Source of the DNA: CAXXOK01 sp001604115
GTDB taxonomy: Bacteria; Bacillota; Clostridia; Christensenellales; Aristaeellaceae
DNA: 64,000 bases
Direction of reading: 5' to 3'
NCBI GenBank assembly: GCA_034928535.1
Contig: JAYFOV010000020.1
Coordinates: 14,728-78,727, forward strand
This document shows positions 52,413-60,552 of this stretch, piece after piece. The notes beneath the pieces were generated by a model. It saw nothing but the letters and a program-made list of their open reading frames with translations, was not told the origin of the DNA and did not search any database. The stretch's first letter is position 1. Every line of letters starts with the position of its first letter. A program made the position numbers and the translations under genes.

Positions 52413-54167
52413 ATGAACCAAGCCGCGCCCCGACAGAGAATCAGGTTTCTTTTGGCTGCATTGGCCACCGGTATGGCTTTGATCCTGTTTTTTCTGCTGT
52501 TCACCTCTCCGGACATCGCCGCCAACCCCAACATCAAAAAATTGACCCGCTGGTATGATGCCGACGGGGCAAAGACATTGCCCATCCAAACGGATAAAAC
52601 CCCGGGGGCGACCTCCCGCATCGCCGCCACCATCCCCACCCTGACCACCGCTTCCTTTCTCATTTTCCGCACGGAGAATGTATTGGTGGATGTGGCAGTG
52701 GATGGCAAACCCTACTACACCATGCAGCCCGTGCCGGCGCACCATACTTTGGGGGATCAGTGGCATTTTGTGCACATTCCCGTAGCCGACAGCGGCAAAA
52801 CGGTGCTGCTTACCACGACCATCCTCTTTGCGCAGGGCTCCAACAACGTGCGTGCCGTGTACCTGGCTACCCGCGGCGATTTTATGCAGGCCATGTTTGC
52901 GCAAAAGCTGTCCGGGTATCTGGTCAGTGCGCTGGTATTCTTGTTGGGTTTGCTTTACCTGATCAGCAGCAACCTCATCACCCGGCAGCTGGGCGTGCAC
53001 GCGCCCGCTTCGTTTGCGTTCTTCTGCCTTTCCATGGGCATGTGGTCCATGGTGCAGACCGGTATCCCGGAGCTGCTCTACGGCGTCACGCCGCTCATCC
53101 ACCTGGTCACATACGTATCGCTGCCGTTTTCCGTCGGGATGCTGAGCCTGTACCTTTCGACCCTGCCCTGCGCGCCATGGCTGCGGCAAACTTACCGGGT
53201 GCTGTTTGCCTACCTGATGCTGCACTCGGTGGCCGCGGTGCTGCTGGACCACTTCTGCGTGCTGGCCTATGTGGAAACATTGCCGCTGGTGCGCGGCGTC
53301 ATGGGCGTGCTGGCGGCACTGTTCCTGTTCCAGATCAGGTGGCTGCTGCGGGAATATCAGGAGTATTTTCTGTTTGTGTGCGGGCTGTTTTGCATGGCGC
53401 TCACCTTTGGGGCGGATATGGTATTTTTGAGCAGCGGCACCTACGATTATGCCCACCACACGCGCTTTGGGGTTTTCTGGCTAACCCTGATGGTGGCGCT
53501 GCAATATGCCGAGCAGGTGCGTGCCAACATCAAGCGTGCCGATGAGGCGGATGTGATGCGCCGCTTGGCCTACCGCGATGCGCTCACGGGGCTTCACAAC
53601 CGGCTAGCCTTGGTGCGCGACCAGGAAGCGCTGCTGACCCAGTGCGAAGGCTGTGTGGGCATTGTGCAAATGGACATTAACCATCTAAAGCACGTCAATG
53701 ACACCTATGGCCACGAGGAGGGGGACGCCCTCATCCAGCGCGCGGCCAAAGCCATCGATGCGGCGTTTGGGCAAAGCGGCACATGCTACCGTGTCGGCGG
53801 GGACGAATTTGTGGCGCTCATCACCAAGGACGCCTGTGAGGCCACGTATCAGGATTGCCTCAAACGCCTGGCCGTGACCACCGCCCAGCAGAACGTGGGG
53901 CAGAAGCACCCGCTGTCCATTGCGCTGGGGTTTGCCATCTACCAGCCCGCGATGGGCGATCGGTTTTACGATTTGGTGCGCGCGGCCGACATGCGCATGT
54001 ATGCCCGCAAACGCGAGATGAAGGGCATCGACTCCTTGGCAGAGCTCCAGCCGGACGAAAGTACGTCAGAAGGCACGGACTGGAAATCCCTGATCAGTGA
54101 CGCGGCGCCTGTGTGCGCGGTGCCCATAACGCGCAAGCGGCGCTGGTGGGCACGGCTTCGCCGCTGA
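52413..54167 (+). CDS. Membrane diguanylate cyclase (7TM-DISM-like sensor + GGDEF)
   Basis: 584 aa, ATG 52413 eight bases after GAGGTG. N-terminal membrane segment (IRFLLAALATGMALILFFLLF), an external ~130-residue beta-rich domain (about 40-165), then about seven membrane segments (~170-365) and a GGDEF domain (~380-535) with the signature GGDEF at 462-466 (YRVGGDEFVALI), MDINHLKHVNDTYGHEEGD and RAADMRMYARKREMKG. The usual RxxD inhibitory I-site upstream of the signature is not visible, so product inhibition may be absent. It makes c-di-GMP. The arrangement fits a 7TMR-DISM receptor. First gene of the operon; a ~93-base gap separates it from the ODP gene. Confidence 0.92.
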   Translation: MNQAAPRQRIRFLLAALATGMALILFFLLFTSPDIAANPNIKKLTRWYDADGAKTLPIQTDKTPGATSRIAATIPTLTTASFLIFRTENVLVDVAVDGKPYYTMQPVPAHHTLGDQWHFVHIPVADSGKTVLLTTTILFAQGSNNVRAVYLATRGDFMQAMFAQKLSGYLVSALVFLLGLLYLISSNLITRQLGVHAPASFAFFCLSMGMWSMVQTGIPELLYGVTPLIHLVTYVSLPFSVGMLSLYLSTLPCAPWLRQTYRVLFAYLMLHSVAAVLLDHFCVLAYVETLPLVRGVMGVLAALFLFQIRWLLREYQEYFLFVCGLFCMALTFGADMVFLSSGTYDYAHHTRFGVFWLTLMVALQYAEQVRANIKRADEADVMRRLAYRDALTGLHNRLALVRDQEALLTQCEGCVGIVQMDINHLKHVNDTYGHEEGDALIQRAAKAIDAAFGQSGTCYRVGGDEFVALITKDACEATYQDCLKRLAVTTAQQNVGQKHPLSIALGFAIYQPAMGDRFYDLVRAADMRMYARKREMKGIDSLAELQPDESTSEGTDWKSLISDAAPVCAVPITRKRRWWARLRR

Positions 54168-54254
54168 GCGCGGCACACCGTCGGTGGTCGGCACACCGCC
54201 GCCCAAAGCGCGGCATATCCCTGCAGGACCGGTTTCAAACGGATTGGAGGCGCA

Positions 54255-55082
54255 TTGCGCGTGACCCAGCTAGCATTGGATCTGGAAGAGTACATCGAAA
54301 TTGCCAGCGGCGTTTATTGGGTGGGTTTTGCGGATACCTCGGTGGGGCTGCACTGCAACCCTTACCTGATTGTGGACGGCGATGAGGCCGTGCTGCTGGA
54401 TAGCGGCAGCCGCGATGATTTCAGCACCGTGATGCTCAAAATCATGCGCACCGGCACCAACCCCACAAGCATCCAGCGCCTGATTTACCACCATTATGAT
54501 CCGGACCTGTGCGGCAACATCCCGCATATGGAGGCGCTGATCCAAAACCCGGCGCTCAAGATCATTTCCCACTATGAGAACAACATTTTCATCAATTACT
54601 ACACCGCGCGCTCACCCAAGCTGTGCATTGAGCAGATGGGGCTGCGCTACCGTTTTGCCAGCGGCCGGGAGCTTCAGTTCATCCGTACGCCCTACTCCCA
54701 TTCCCCCGGCAGCTTCATGACGTTTGACACGCAGACCAAAGTGCTGTTCAGCAGTGATCTGTTTGGCAGCTATGACCATAACTGGTCGCTGTACAGCGAG
54801 CTATCCGCGCCCTGCGCGCAGTGTGACCCCATGCCGCTGTGCCCCAAGACCGGCAAACGCTGCCAGATGGAGGGCATCCTGGATTTTCACAGCCGCATCA
54901 TGACCAGCCGCAAGGCGCTGCACTATGCCCTGGATCGCGTAGCGGAGCTTGACACGGCGCTGATCGCGCCCCAGCACGGCAGCCTGCTGCACACCGCTGA
55001 GTCACGCAATGCCGTGCTCACGCAACTGCGACGCTTGAAGGATGTGGGTATCGACCATTTTCTGGAGGGGCAAAACCGATGA
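54255..55082 (+). CDS. Oxygen-binding di-iron (ODP) MBL-fold protein, stand-alone
   Basis: About 275 aa; start either TTG 54255 or GTG 54261 (MTQLALDLEE), both near GGAGG at 54246-54250. Beta-lactamase fold without a flavodoxin domain: DGDEAVLLDSGSRDDF, YHHYDPDLCGNIP (family form of the metal motif, like HQDPDV..S in ODP proteins), RTPYSHSPGSFMTFD, VLFSSDLFGSYDHNW and APQHGSLL with the last His. A Cys-rich insert (CAQCDPMPLCPKTGKRC) lies near residues 190-206. ODP domains bind O2 or NO at a di-iron centre for signalling. Between a cyclase and an HD-GYP-like enzyme it probably links oxygen to c-di-GMP. Overlaps the next gene by four bases. Confidence 0.82.
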   Translation: MRVTQLALDLEEYIEIASGVYWVGFADTSVGLHCNPYLIVDGDEAVLLDSGSRDDFSTVMLKIMRTGTNPTSIQRLIYHHYDPDLCGNIPHMEALIQNPALKIISHYENNIFINYYTARSPKLCIEQMGLRYRFASGRELQFIRTPYSHSPGSFMTFDTQTKVLFSSDLFGSYDHNWSLYSELSAPCAQCDPMPLCPKTGKRCQMEGILDFHSRIMTSRKALHYALDRVAELDTALIAPQHGSLLHTAESRNAVLTQLRRLKDVGIDHFLEGQNR

Positions 55083-56347
55083 ACCCAGCGAGTACCGCGC
55101 CCTTTGATGTGGCGGAGCAGCTTTCGCAGACCAGCCATTCGGATGAGTATTTCAAGCTGCTGTTCGACCATTTTGCCGAACGGGTGGATCGTCATATCCA
55201 GACCGATCTGTATGCCCAGCTCATGGCGCGCTATGCCGATGTGTCCAAAACTTTGGAAAATACCGTGCAGATGCTTACACGCAGCGATACCCTGCGCCGG
55301 CAGGCCGAGGATATTGCCATGCTGGGCAACTGGACGGTGGATCCCCAGACGGAGGCCATCGAGTGGTCGGACACCATGTACACCATCTTCGGGATCGACC
55401 GGATCCGAAAGCCCGAGCTTTCCGAAATGCTGCAGCGCGTACACCCTGACGATCGGGCTATGGTAGCCGACGCCTCTGCGGAGGTGTTTGCGGGCAAGCC
55501 CCCGCAGAACATCACCTACCGGCTGCGCATGCCCGACGGCAGCACCAAATGGGTCTACGCGCAGCATATGGTGCAGCACAACCGGCTGGGCGAAGTGCAA
55601 ATGCTCTACGGCACTTTGCAGGATGTGACGCAGGTCAAGCAGACGGAGCGCAAGCTGCAGCGCTACAATGACGATCTGGAGGCCATGGTGCAGGAGAAGG
55701 CAAACGAGCTGTTTGCCTCGCAGGTGGCGACCATCCACGCACTGGTCAAGCTGGCCGAGTCCCGCGATGATGATACGGGCGAGCACATTGAGCGCATGAG
55801 CCGCTACAGCCAATACATCGCGCAGGCCTTGCAGCAGGGCAGCCCCTACGCCGAGGCCATTGACGATGCGTTTGTGCGCAATATCGCCATGGCCAGCCCG
55901 CTGCACGATATCGGCAAGGTGGGCATCCCCGACGGCATTTTGCTCAAGCCGGGGCGGCTGAGCGCCGATGAGTTTGCCATCATGAAAACGCACGTGACCA
56001 TCGGCTATGAAACGCTGGCCAGCGTCAACCAGGCCTACCCGGGCAACGGCTACCTGACCATGGGCATGGACATTGCCCGTTACCATCATGAAAAGTGGGA
56101 TGGCAGCGGCTATATGGATGGCCTGCGCGGGCAGGAAATACCGCTGTCCGCCCGCATCCTGACCCTGTGCGATGTATACGATGCCCTGCGCAGCCGCCGG
56201 GTGTACAAGGAGCCCTTCACGCATGAGAAGAGTGTGGGCATCATTTTGGAGGGTAAGGGCACACATTTTGACCCCACGCTGATCGATCTGTTTGCAGCGC
56301 AGCACACAACCTTTGAAGCCATTTACAACAGCGCCGCCCACGACTGA
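55079..56347 (+). CDS. PAS - HD-GYP(-like) c-di-GMP phosphodiesterase
   Basis: 422 aa; its ATG overlaps the ODP stop (ATGA). Residues 1-~85 are helical; a PAS/PAC domain covers ~88-195 (LGNWTVDPQTEAIEWSD, RVHPDDRAMV, YRLRMPDGSTKWVYA, GTLQDVTQ); a short coiled-coil linker follows; HD-GYP occupies ~215-415: HDIGKVGIPD (H276-D277) and YHHEKWDGSGYMDGLRG. The diagnostic G-Y-P is G-Y-M (344-346). HD-GYP enzymes hydrolyse c-di-GMP to pGpG/GMP with two or three irons. So a synthase and a hydrolase flank the oxygen sensor. No membrane helix; cytosolic. Confidence 0.92.
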   Translation: MNPASTAPFDVAEQLSQTSHSDEYFKLLFDHFAERVDRHIQTDLYAQLMARYADVSKTLENTVQMLTRSDTLRRQAEDIAMLGNWTVDPQTEAIEWSDTMYTIFGIDRIRKPELSEMLQRVHPDDRAMVADASAEVFAGKPPQNITYRLRMPDGSTKWVYAQHMVQHNRLGEVQMLYGTLQDVTQVKQTERKLQRYNDDLEAMVQEKANELFASQVATIHALVKLAESRDDDTGEHIERMSRYSQYIAQALQQGSPYAEAIDDAFVRNIAMASPLHDIGKVGIPDGILLKPGRLSADEFAIMKTHVTIGYETLASVNQAYPGNGYLTMGMDIARYHHEKWDGSGYMDGLRGQEIPLSARILTLCDVYDALRSRRVYKEPFTHEKSVGIILEGKGTHFDPTLIDLFAAQHTTFEAIYNSAAHD

Positions 56348-56377
56348 TGCGCCCGCCGCGACGCTTGGGCAGTATGC

Positions 56378-56411
56378 AAAACACCCGCCGGCACTGGCCG
56401 GCGGGTGTTTT
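56378..56411. terminator. Bidirectional terminator
   Basis: Perfect 15-bp inverted repeat AAAACACCCGCCGGC / GCCGGCGGGTGTTTT with ACTG loop, between the convergent HD-GYP and DUF368 genes. Confidence 0.92.
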
Positions 56412-56462
56412 CTGTGTTGGCCAAGGACATTGGCCGCGCCGCGTTCACGGGCGCGCAGGGTT

Positions 56463-57338
56463 TTACTTCAGGCCGCTGGCCTCGTAGCGCTTGTTCATGC
56501 GGTCCATCCACAGCGCGATGGCAAAGCCTACGCCAAAGCACACGGCGTACAGGAGCACATCCCACACGCTGCGCACGCCCGCAAGCGGGATGATCATCAG
56601 CGTGGAGGCGATCGCCAGCCCCAGGATGGCATGCATGAAGCCGCCATAACGGTTGGCCAGCAGCCAGCTAATGCCTTTGGACAACAGCAGCGCGCACGCC
56701 ACCAGCCCAACGCCCATGGGGAGGATCACGCTCATGTCCAGCCGCGAAATGCCGTCCATCATCGGCTCCATGACCCCCAGGAAAAAGAACATGGAGGACG
56801 GGCTCAGCCCCGGGGCAATGAAGCCCAGCCCCCACAGCGCCCCACAGGCCAGCCACATCCCCAGGCTGGGTGTGAACGTGATGGCCGGGGATGTTTTGAT
56901 CACATACAGCAGCACGGCCATGCCCACAAAGGTGACCGCACCGACGATCAGGTTGCCTTTGGTGCGTCCCTGCTTGCCGGCATCCTGCCACAGGGAGGGC
57001 ATGGTGCCCACAATCAGCCCAATAAACAACCAAACTGCCGGGATCTCCGCCACGGTGAGCACCAGCTTGAGCAATCGAGAAATGCCCAGCACGCCCACGG
57101 CAAAGCCCAGCAGTATGAACGCAAAAAACCAGAACCGTTTCTTCAACTCCCGAAACGGATGGGAGAGCAGCTCCATGATCGGGCGGTAAATACCAAACAC
57201 GACGCACAGCACCCCGCCGCGGATACCCGGCAGGATGGCGCCCGTACCGATGAGCGCGCCCTTGAGCATGTTAAAGAGCCACCCGCCGCGGGCGGCATTG
57301 CTGCCGCCCGCGGGTTGTTGTTGGTTACGCTCAGCCAT
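56463..57338 (-). CDS. DUF368 family polyprenyl-phosphate transporter (PopT type)
   Basis: 291 aa, strongly hydrophobic, about eight membrane segments in two inverted halves: GALIGTGAILPGIRGGVLCVVFG (first re-entrant motif) and GFIAPGLSPSSMFFFLGVMEPMMDG (second). These are the conserved DUF368 signatures; the family is known to flip undecaprenyl phosphate back across the membrane for cell-wall and glycan recycling. Its ATG shares one base with the stop of the pyrophosphatase gene (TAATG), so translation is coupled. Confidence 0.9.
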   Translation of the reverse strand: MAERNQQQPAGGSNAARGGWLFNMLKGALIGTGAILPGIRGGVLCVVFGIYRPIMELLSHPFRELKKRFWFFAFILLGFAVGVLGISRLLKLVLTVAEIPAVWLFIGLIVGTMPSLWQDAGKQGRTKGNLIVGAVTFVGMAVLLYVIKTSPAITFTPSLGMWLACGALWGLGFIAPGLSPSSMFFFLGVMEPMMDGISRLDMSVILPMGVGLVACALLLSKGISWLLANRYGGFMHAILGLAIASTLMIIPLAGVRSVWDVLLYAVCFGVGFAIALWMDRMNKRYEASGLK

Positions 57339-59356
57339 TACTTGATGAGCGAGAAAGCCACGAACAGGCCGGAGGCCAGAGAGCTGACCAGCGACACCAC
57401 CGTGATTTGGGTGTTGATGGAGGGGCCGGCGGTATCCTTGAAGGGATCGCCCACGGTGTCGCCGATGACGGCTGCCTTGTGCGCATCGCTACCCTTGCCG
57501 CCAAAGTTGCCCGCTTCGATGAACTTCTTGGCATTGTCCCACAGGCCGCCGGCGTTGCTCATGATGAGCGCCAGCAGCAGGCCGCTGACGATGTTGCCCG
57601 CCAGGTAGCCGCCCACGGCGTTCACGCCGCCCACAAAGCCAACGATGAAGGTGATGATGATGGTCGCAAGCCCGGCGGGGATCAGCTCACGGATCGCGCC
57701 CTTGGCTGCGATGTCGATGCACTTGCCATACTCGGGGGTCACGCCTTCCTTGCCTTCGGCCAGGCCGGGGATCTCCTTGAACTGGCGGTGGATCTCGGCC
57801 ACCATCTTTTGCGCGTTACGATCCACGCCCAGGATGAGCATGGCGGAGAAGATGGCGGGCACCGCAGCGCCGACCAACACCCCGAAGAACACCAGCGGGT
57901 TCATCAGATCCAGGTTCACGGTGCCGCCGGCGGCCTGCACGTTTTCAATGAAGGCACCCAGCAGCGCGATCACGGTCAGGCCCGCGGCGCCGATGGCAAA
58001 ACCCTTGGTGATGGCCTTGGATGTGTTGCCGGCGGAGTCCAGCTTATCGGTGATTTCCAGCACATCATCGCCCAGGCTGCCCATTTCGGCCAGGCCGCGC
58101 GCGTTATCCACAATGGGGCCATACGCGTCGTTGGAGATGATCATGCCCACCACGGACAGCATACCCAGCGCCGCAACCGCGATGCCCAGCATGCCAGCCA
58201 GGTGGAAGGAGAGCAGCGCAGCCAGACCGATGCCCGCCATGGAGGGCAGGGCGCTCCACAGGCCGTAGCTGAAGCCGGACAGGATGGTGAATGCCGGGCC
58301 GCTCTGGCAGGCACGCGCCACGTTTTCCACGGGTTTTTTATCATCGCCGGTGAAGAATTCGCTCGTCAGGCCGATGACCACGCCGGCCACCATGCCCAGC
58401 ATGGATGCGCCCCAGATGGCCAGCTCATAGCCGGAGATCAGGCAGGCCGCAAGGGTGAGCACGGCAAAGATGCCGCAGGTAACATAAGTGCCACGGTTGA
58501 GGGCACGGCCCGGATCGCCGTTTGCGCCGATGCGGCTGAGCAGCACGCCCACGATGGAAGCCAGCAGACCCAGCGCGCCGAAGCAGAACACCAGATCCAC
58601 ACGCCCCAGCGCAGAGCCGATCACGATGGCGGCAGTGATGGAAGCCACGTTGCTGTCAAACAGGTCGGCGCCCATGCCGGCCACATCGCCCACGTTATCG
58701 CCTACGTTATCGGCGATCACGGCCGGGTTGCGGGGATCATCCTCCGGGATGCCCAGCTCCACCTTGCCGGCCAGGTCAGCGGCGATATCCGCCGTTTTGG
58801 TGAAGATGCCGCCGCCCGCCTTGGCAAACAGTGCCAGCGAGCTTGCGCCGAAGCTGAAGGACATAAGCATGTTATGATCCTCAGTGATCAGGTACAGGAT
58901 GGCAGCGCCCATCAGGGAGCTGGCCACCACGGCCATACCCATGACCGCGCCGCCGCGGAAGCCCGCCATAAAGGAGGGCGCAATGCCCTGCTTGGCAGCA
59001 GAAGCGCTCTTGACGTTGGCGATGGTCGCAATGGAAATGCCCACAACGCCCGCCACGGCGGAAAGCACCGTGCCAAACAGGTAGGCCAGCACCATGGACA
59101 GGTTGGCGCCCAGGTGCCCGCCCTGCCATACCGGCGCGGGCAGGAACAGGAAAATGAGCACTGCCGCTGCGCTGCAGAAGATCAACAGCGTTTTGTACTC
59201 ACGGCGGATGAACGTGAACGCGCCATCGCGGATCAGCTTGCCGATCTGGTCGATCTTGTCATTGGCACTGGGCAGTTTTTTGACCCAGCCGTAAAAGTAC
59301 CAGGCGACTGCAAGCGCAGCCAGGGAAACCACGATTGAGATAATGACCCAAAGCAT
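57338..59356 (-). CDS. hppA: Membrane-integral pyrophosphatase (K+-independent H+-pumping type)
   Basis: 672 aa, ATG 59356 after GGGAGA. ~16 membrane helices. Catalytic segments: ADLAGKVELGIPEDDPRNPAVIADNVGDNVGD, ISNDAYGPIVDNARGLAEM, and IGDTVGDPFKDTAGPSIN near the C-terminus, all with the Asp/Lys pyrophosphate ligands. GNTSK places Lys at residue 447, where K+-dependent enzymes have Ala, so a K+-independent H+ pump is expected. It uses pyrophosphate hydrolysis to energise the membrane, useful in energy-limited anaerobes. First gene of a two-gene unit with DUF368. Confidence 0.96.
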   Translation of the reverse strand: MLWVIISIVVSLAALAVAWYFYGWVKKLPSANDKIDQIGKLIRDGAFTFIRREYKTLLIFCSAAAVLIFLFLPAPVWQGGHLGANLSMVLAYLFGTVLSAVAGVVGISIATIANVKSASAAKQGIAPSFMAGFRGGAVMGMAVVASSLMGAAILYLITEDHNMLMSFSFGASSLALFAKAGGGIFTKTADIAADLAGKVELGIPEDDPRNPAVIADNVGDNVGDVAGMGADLFDSNVASITAAIVIGSALGRVDLVFCFGALGLLASIVGVLLSRIGANGDPGRALNRGTYVTCGIFAVLTLAACLISGYELAIWGASMLGMVAGVVIGLTSEFFTGDDKKPVENVARACQSGPAFTILSGFSYGLWSALPSMAGIGLAALLSFHLAGMLGIAVAALGMLSVVGMIISNDAYGPIVDNARGLAEMGSLGDDVLEITDKLDSAGNTSKAITKGFAIGAAGLTVIALLGAFIENVQAAGGTVNLDLMNPLVFFGVLVGAAVPAIFSAMLILGVDRNAQKMVAEIHRQFKEIPGLAEGKEGVTPEYGKCIDIAAKGAIRELIPAGLATIIITFIVGFVGGVNAVGGYLAGNIVSGLLLALIMSNAGGLWDNAKKFIEAGNFGGKGSDAHKAAVIGDTVGDPFKDTAGPSINTQITVVSLVSSLASGLFVAFSLIK

Positions 59357-59638
59357 AACTAGGCATCTCCCTTGATTTTCTATTGTCCATTCAATCTGAA
59401 AACAGGTTGAATCGAAACCGATATAAACCTTCCGGCCGGGAAGGCGGCGGAGCCTGCCGCGTCTGGGCGGCGCAGGCATTCCAAACACGCGCCCCGCCGT
59501 AGCGGCAATGCTTAGGCAAACACAACGGCTGCCGCATGGCCGGCGATGAGCTCCCGCACGGCGGCATGCCCACGGCGATGCACATCCGAAGCGAAGCCCC
59601 CCGCGCGGCACGCCAAACGGCGCATGCGCTGGCCGCTG

Positions 59639-60001
59639 TTAGCCCTGAAAGGCTGGGGGCGCGTGGTGTGGGTGGTCAATATAACACTGACTGAGAACCA
59701 GCAGTACCGGCCATGCGCAGCTGCGCTCCAGATGGCTGCGCTGCCGGCGCGTTTGATGGATTAGCAGCAGCATCGCCAGCAGCAAACATGCTTTGACGAC
59801 CAGCACTGCGGCCATAGGCTCATCGACTGCCGAAGGCACCAGCGCTTCGCGCGTGATTTGCGTGCGGTGGCTGGCCATGGCAGGCATACCCGAAGGCAGC
59901 GACACGGCGCCTGCCTCAGGGGGTGCAAAAAGCACAAGCAGCGGAAAAAGCGCACAAAGCAAGGCTAGTCCGCAAACCGCGCCTACTTTCCACATCCGCA
60001 T
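59639..60001 (-). CDS. Small two-helix membrane protein, unknown function
   Basis: 120 aa, ATG 60001 seven bases after GGAGG, with its own strong promoter (60037-60066). Two hydrophobic segments (AVCGLALLCALFPLLVLF near 6-24, and AAVLVVKACLLLAMLLLI near 65-82) surround a polar loop of ~40 residues that includes MPAMASHRTQITREAL; the tail has HHAPP. No family recognised. It ends about 280 bases before hppA in the same orientation; the gap shows no terminator I can support, so read-through into hppA is possible. Confidence 0.6.
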   Translation of the reverse strand: MRMWKVGAVCGLALLCALFPLLVLFAPPEAGAVSLPSGMPAMASHRTQITREALVPSAVDEPMAAVLVVKACLLLAMLLLIHQTRRQRSHLERSCAWPVLLVLSQCYIDHPHHAPPAFQG

Positions 60002-60036
60002 AAACGTTCCTCCGCAAGCCAACTTTCACCAAATAA

Positions 60037-60066
60037 AGTATAGTGCAATGCTAGGGCTCATGTCAA
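60037..60066 (-). promoter_or_regulatory. Promoter of the small membrane protein
   Basis: On the minus strand TTGACA (60066-60061), 18 bases, TATACT (60042-60037). Confidence 0.75.
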
Positions 60067-60552
60067 CCTATTGTTGTTTTTTTGCCGTATTTTACACAGA
60101 ATGGCCATCTGTTTGGGATGGCGGGCAAGTCCAAACACGGTGTGGGCGGCCGCATGCGTTGTTATGCGCAGCGTGCTTTGAATTGATAGCCCGCATGCAG
60201 CCTGAGGAAGCTCGGCATTGCGGGCTTTTCTCTTTATTTTTTGCTATCTTGCCTGAGGGGCGCGGCCAGGCCTTGACAGTGCTTGCGTGCAGGCAAAAAG
60301 GGCAACCCGGATGGGTGTGCCCTTTTTTTGCATTGCTTTAAGTTTGGTTTGGTCATGCCGGGGCGCAGCAGTACACGGCTTGCTCGCTGCTTACCCCGCC
60401 CTTTTTGTACCTGAAACGCGGTCGAAGCGCTTGACCCGTCCCGAAGCGGCAGCGCGGGGCATGCTCCGCGTTGTTCCGGTGCACGCCTGCCTGCGTGTTA
60501 GGGGAGCGCCGTGCCGCCTGCGGCAGCGAAGGGCACGCCGCCAAATATCCTC
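60067..60552. other. Non-coding stretch with two terminators
   Basis: No ORF with a ribosome site. Hairpin AGCCCGCA/TGCGGGCT (60188-60226) is followed by TTTTCTCTTTATTTTTT (a plus-strand terminator), and AAAAAGGGCA / TGCCCTTTTT (60295-60327) is bidirectional and closes the ABC exporter transcript from the right. A plus-strand small RNA ending at 60226-60240 is possible but unproven. Confidence 0.5.
60295..60328. terminator. Bidirectional terminator downstream of the ABC exporter
   Basis: AAAAAGGGCA paired with TGCCCTTTTT around an ACCCGGATGGGTG loop region; T-runs on both sides. Confidence 0.8.
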
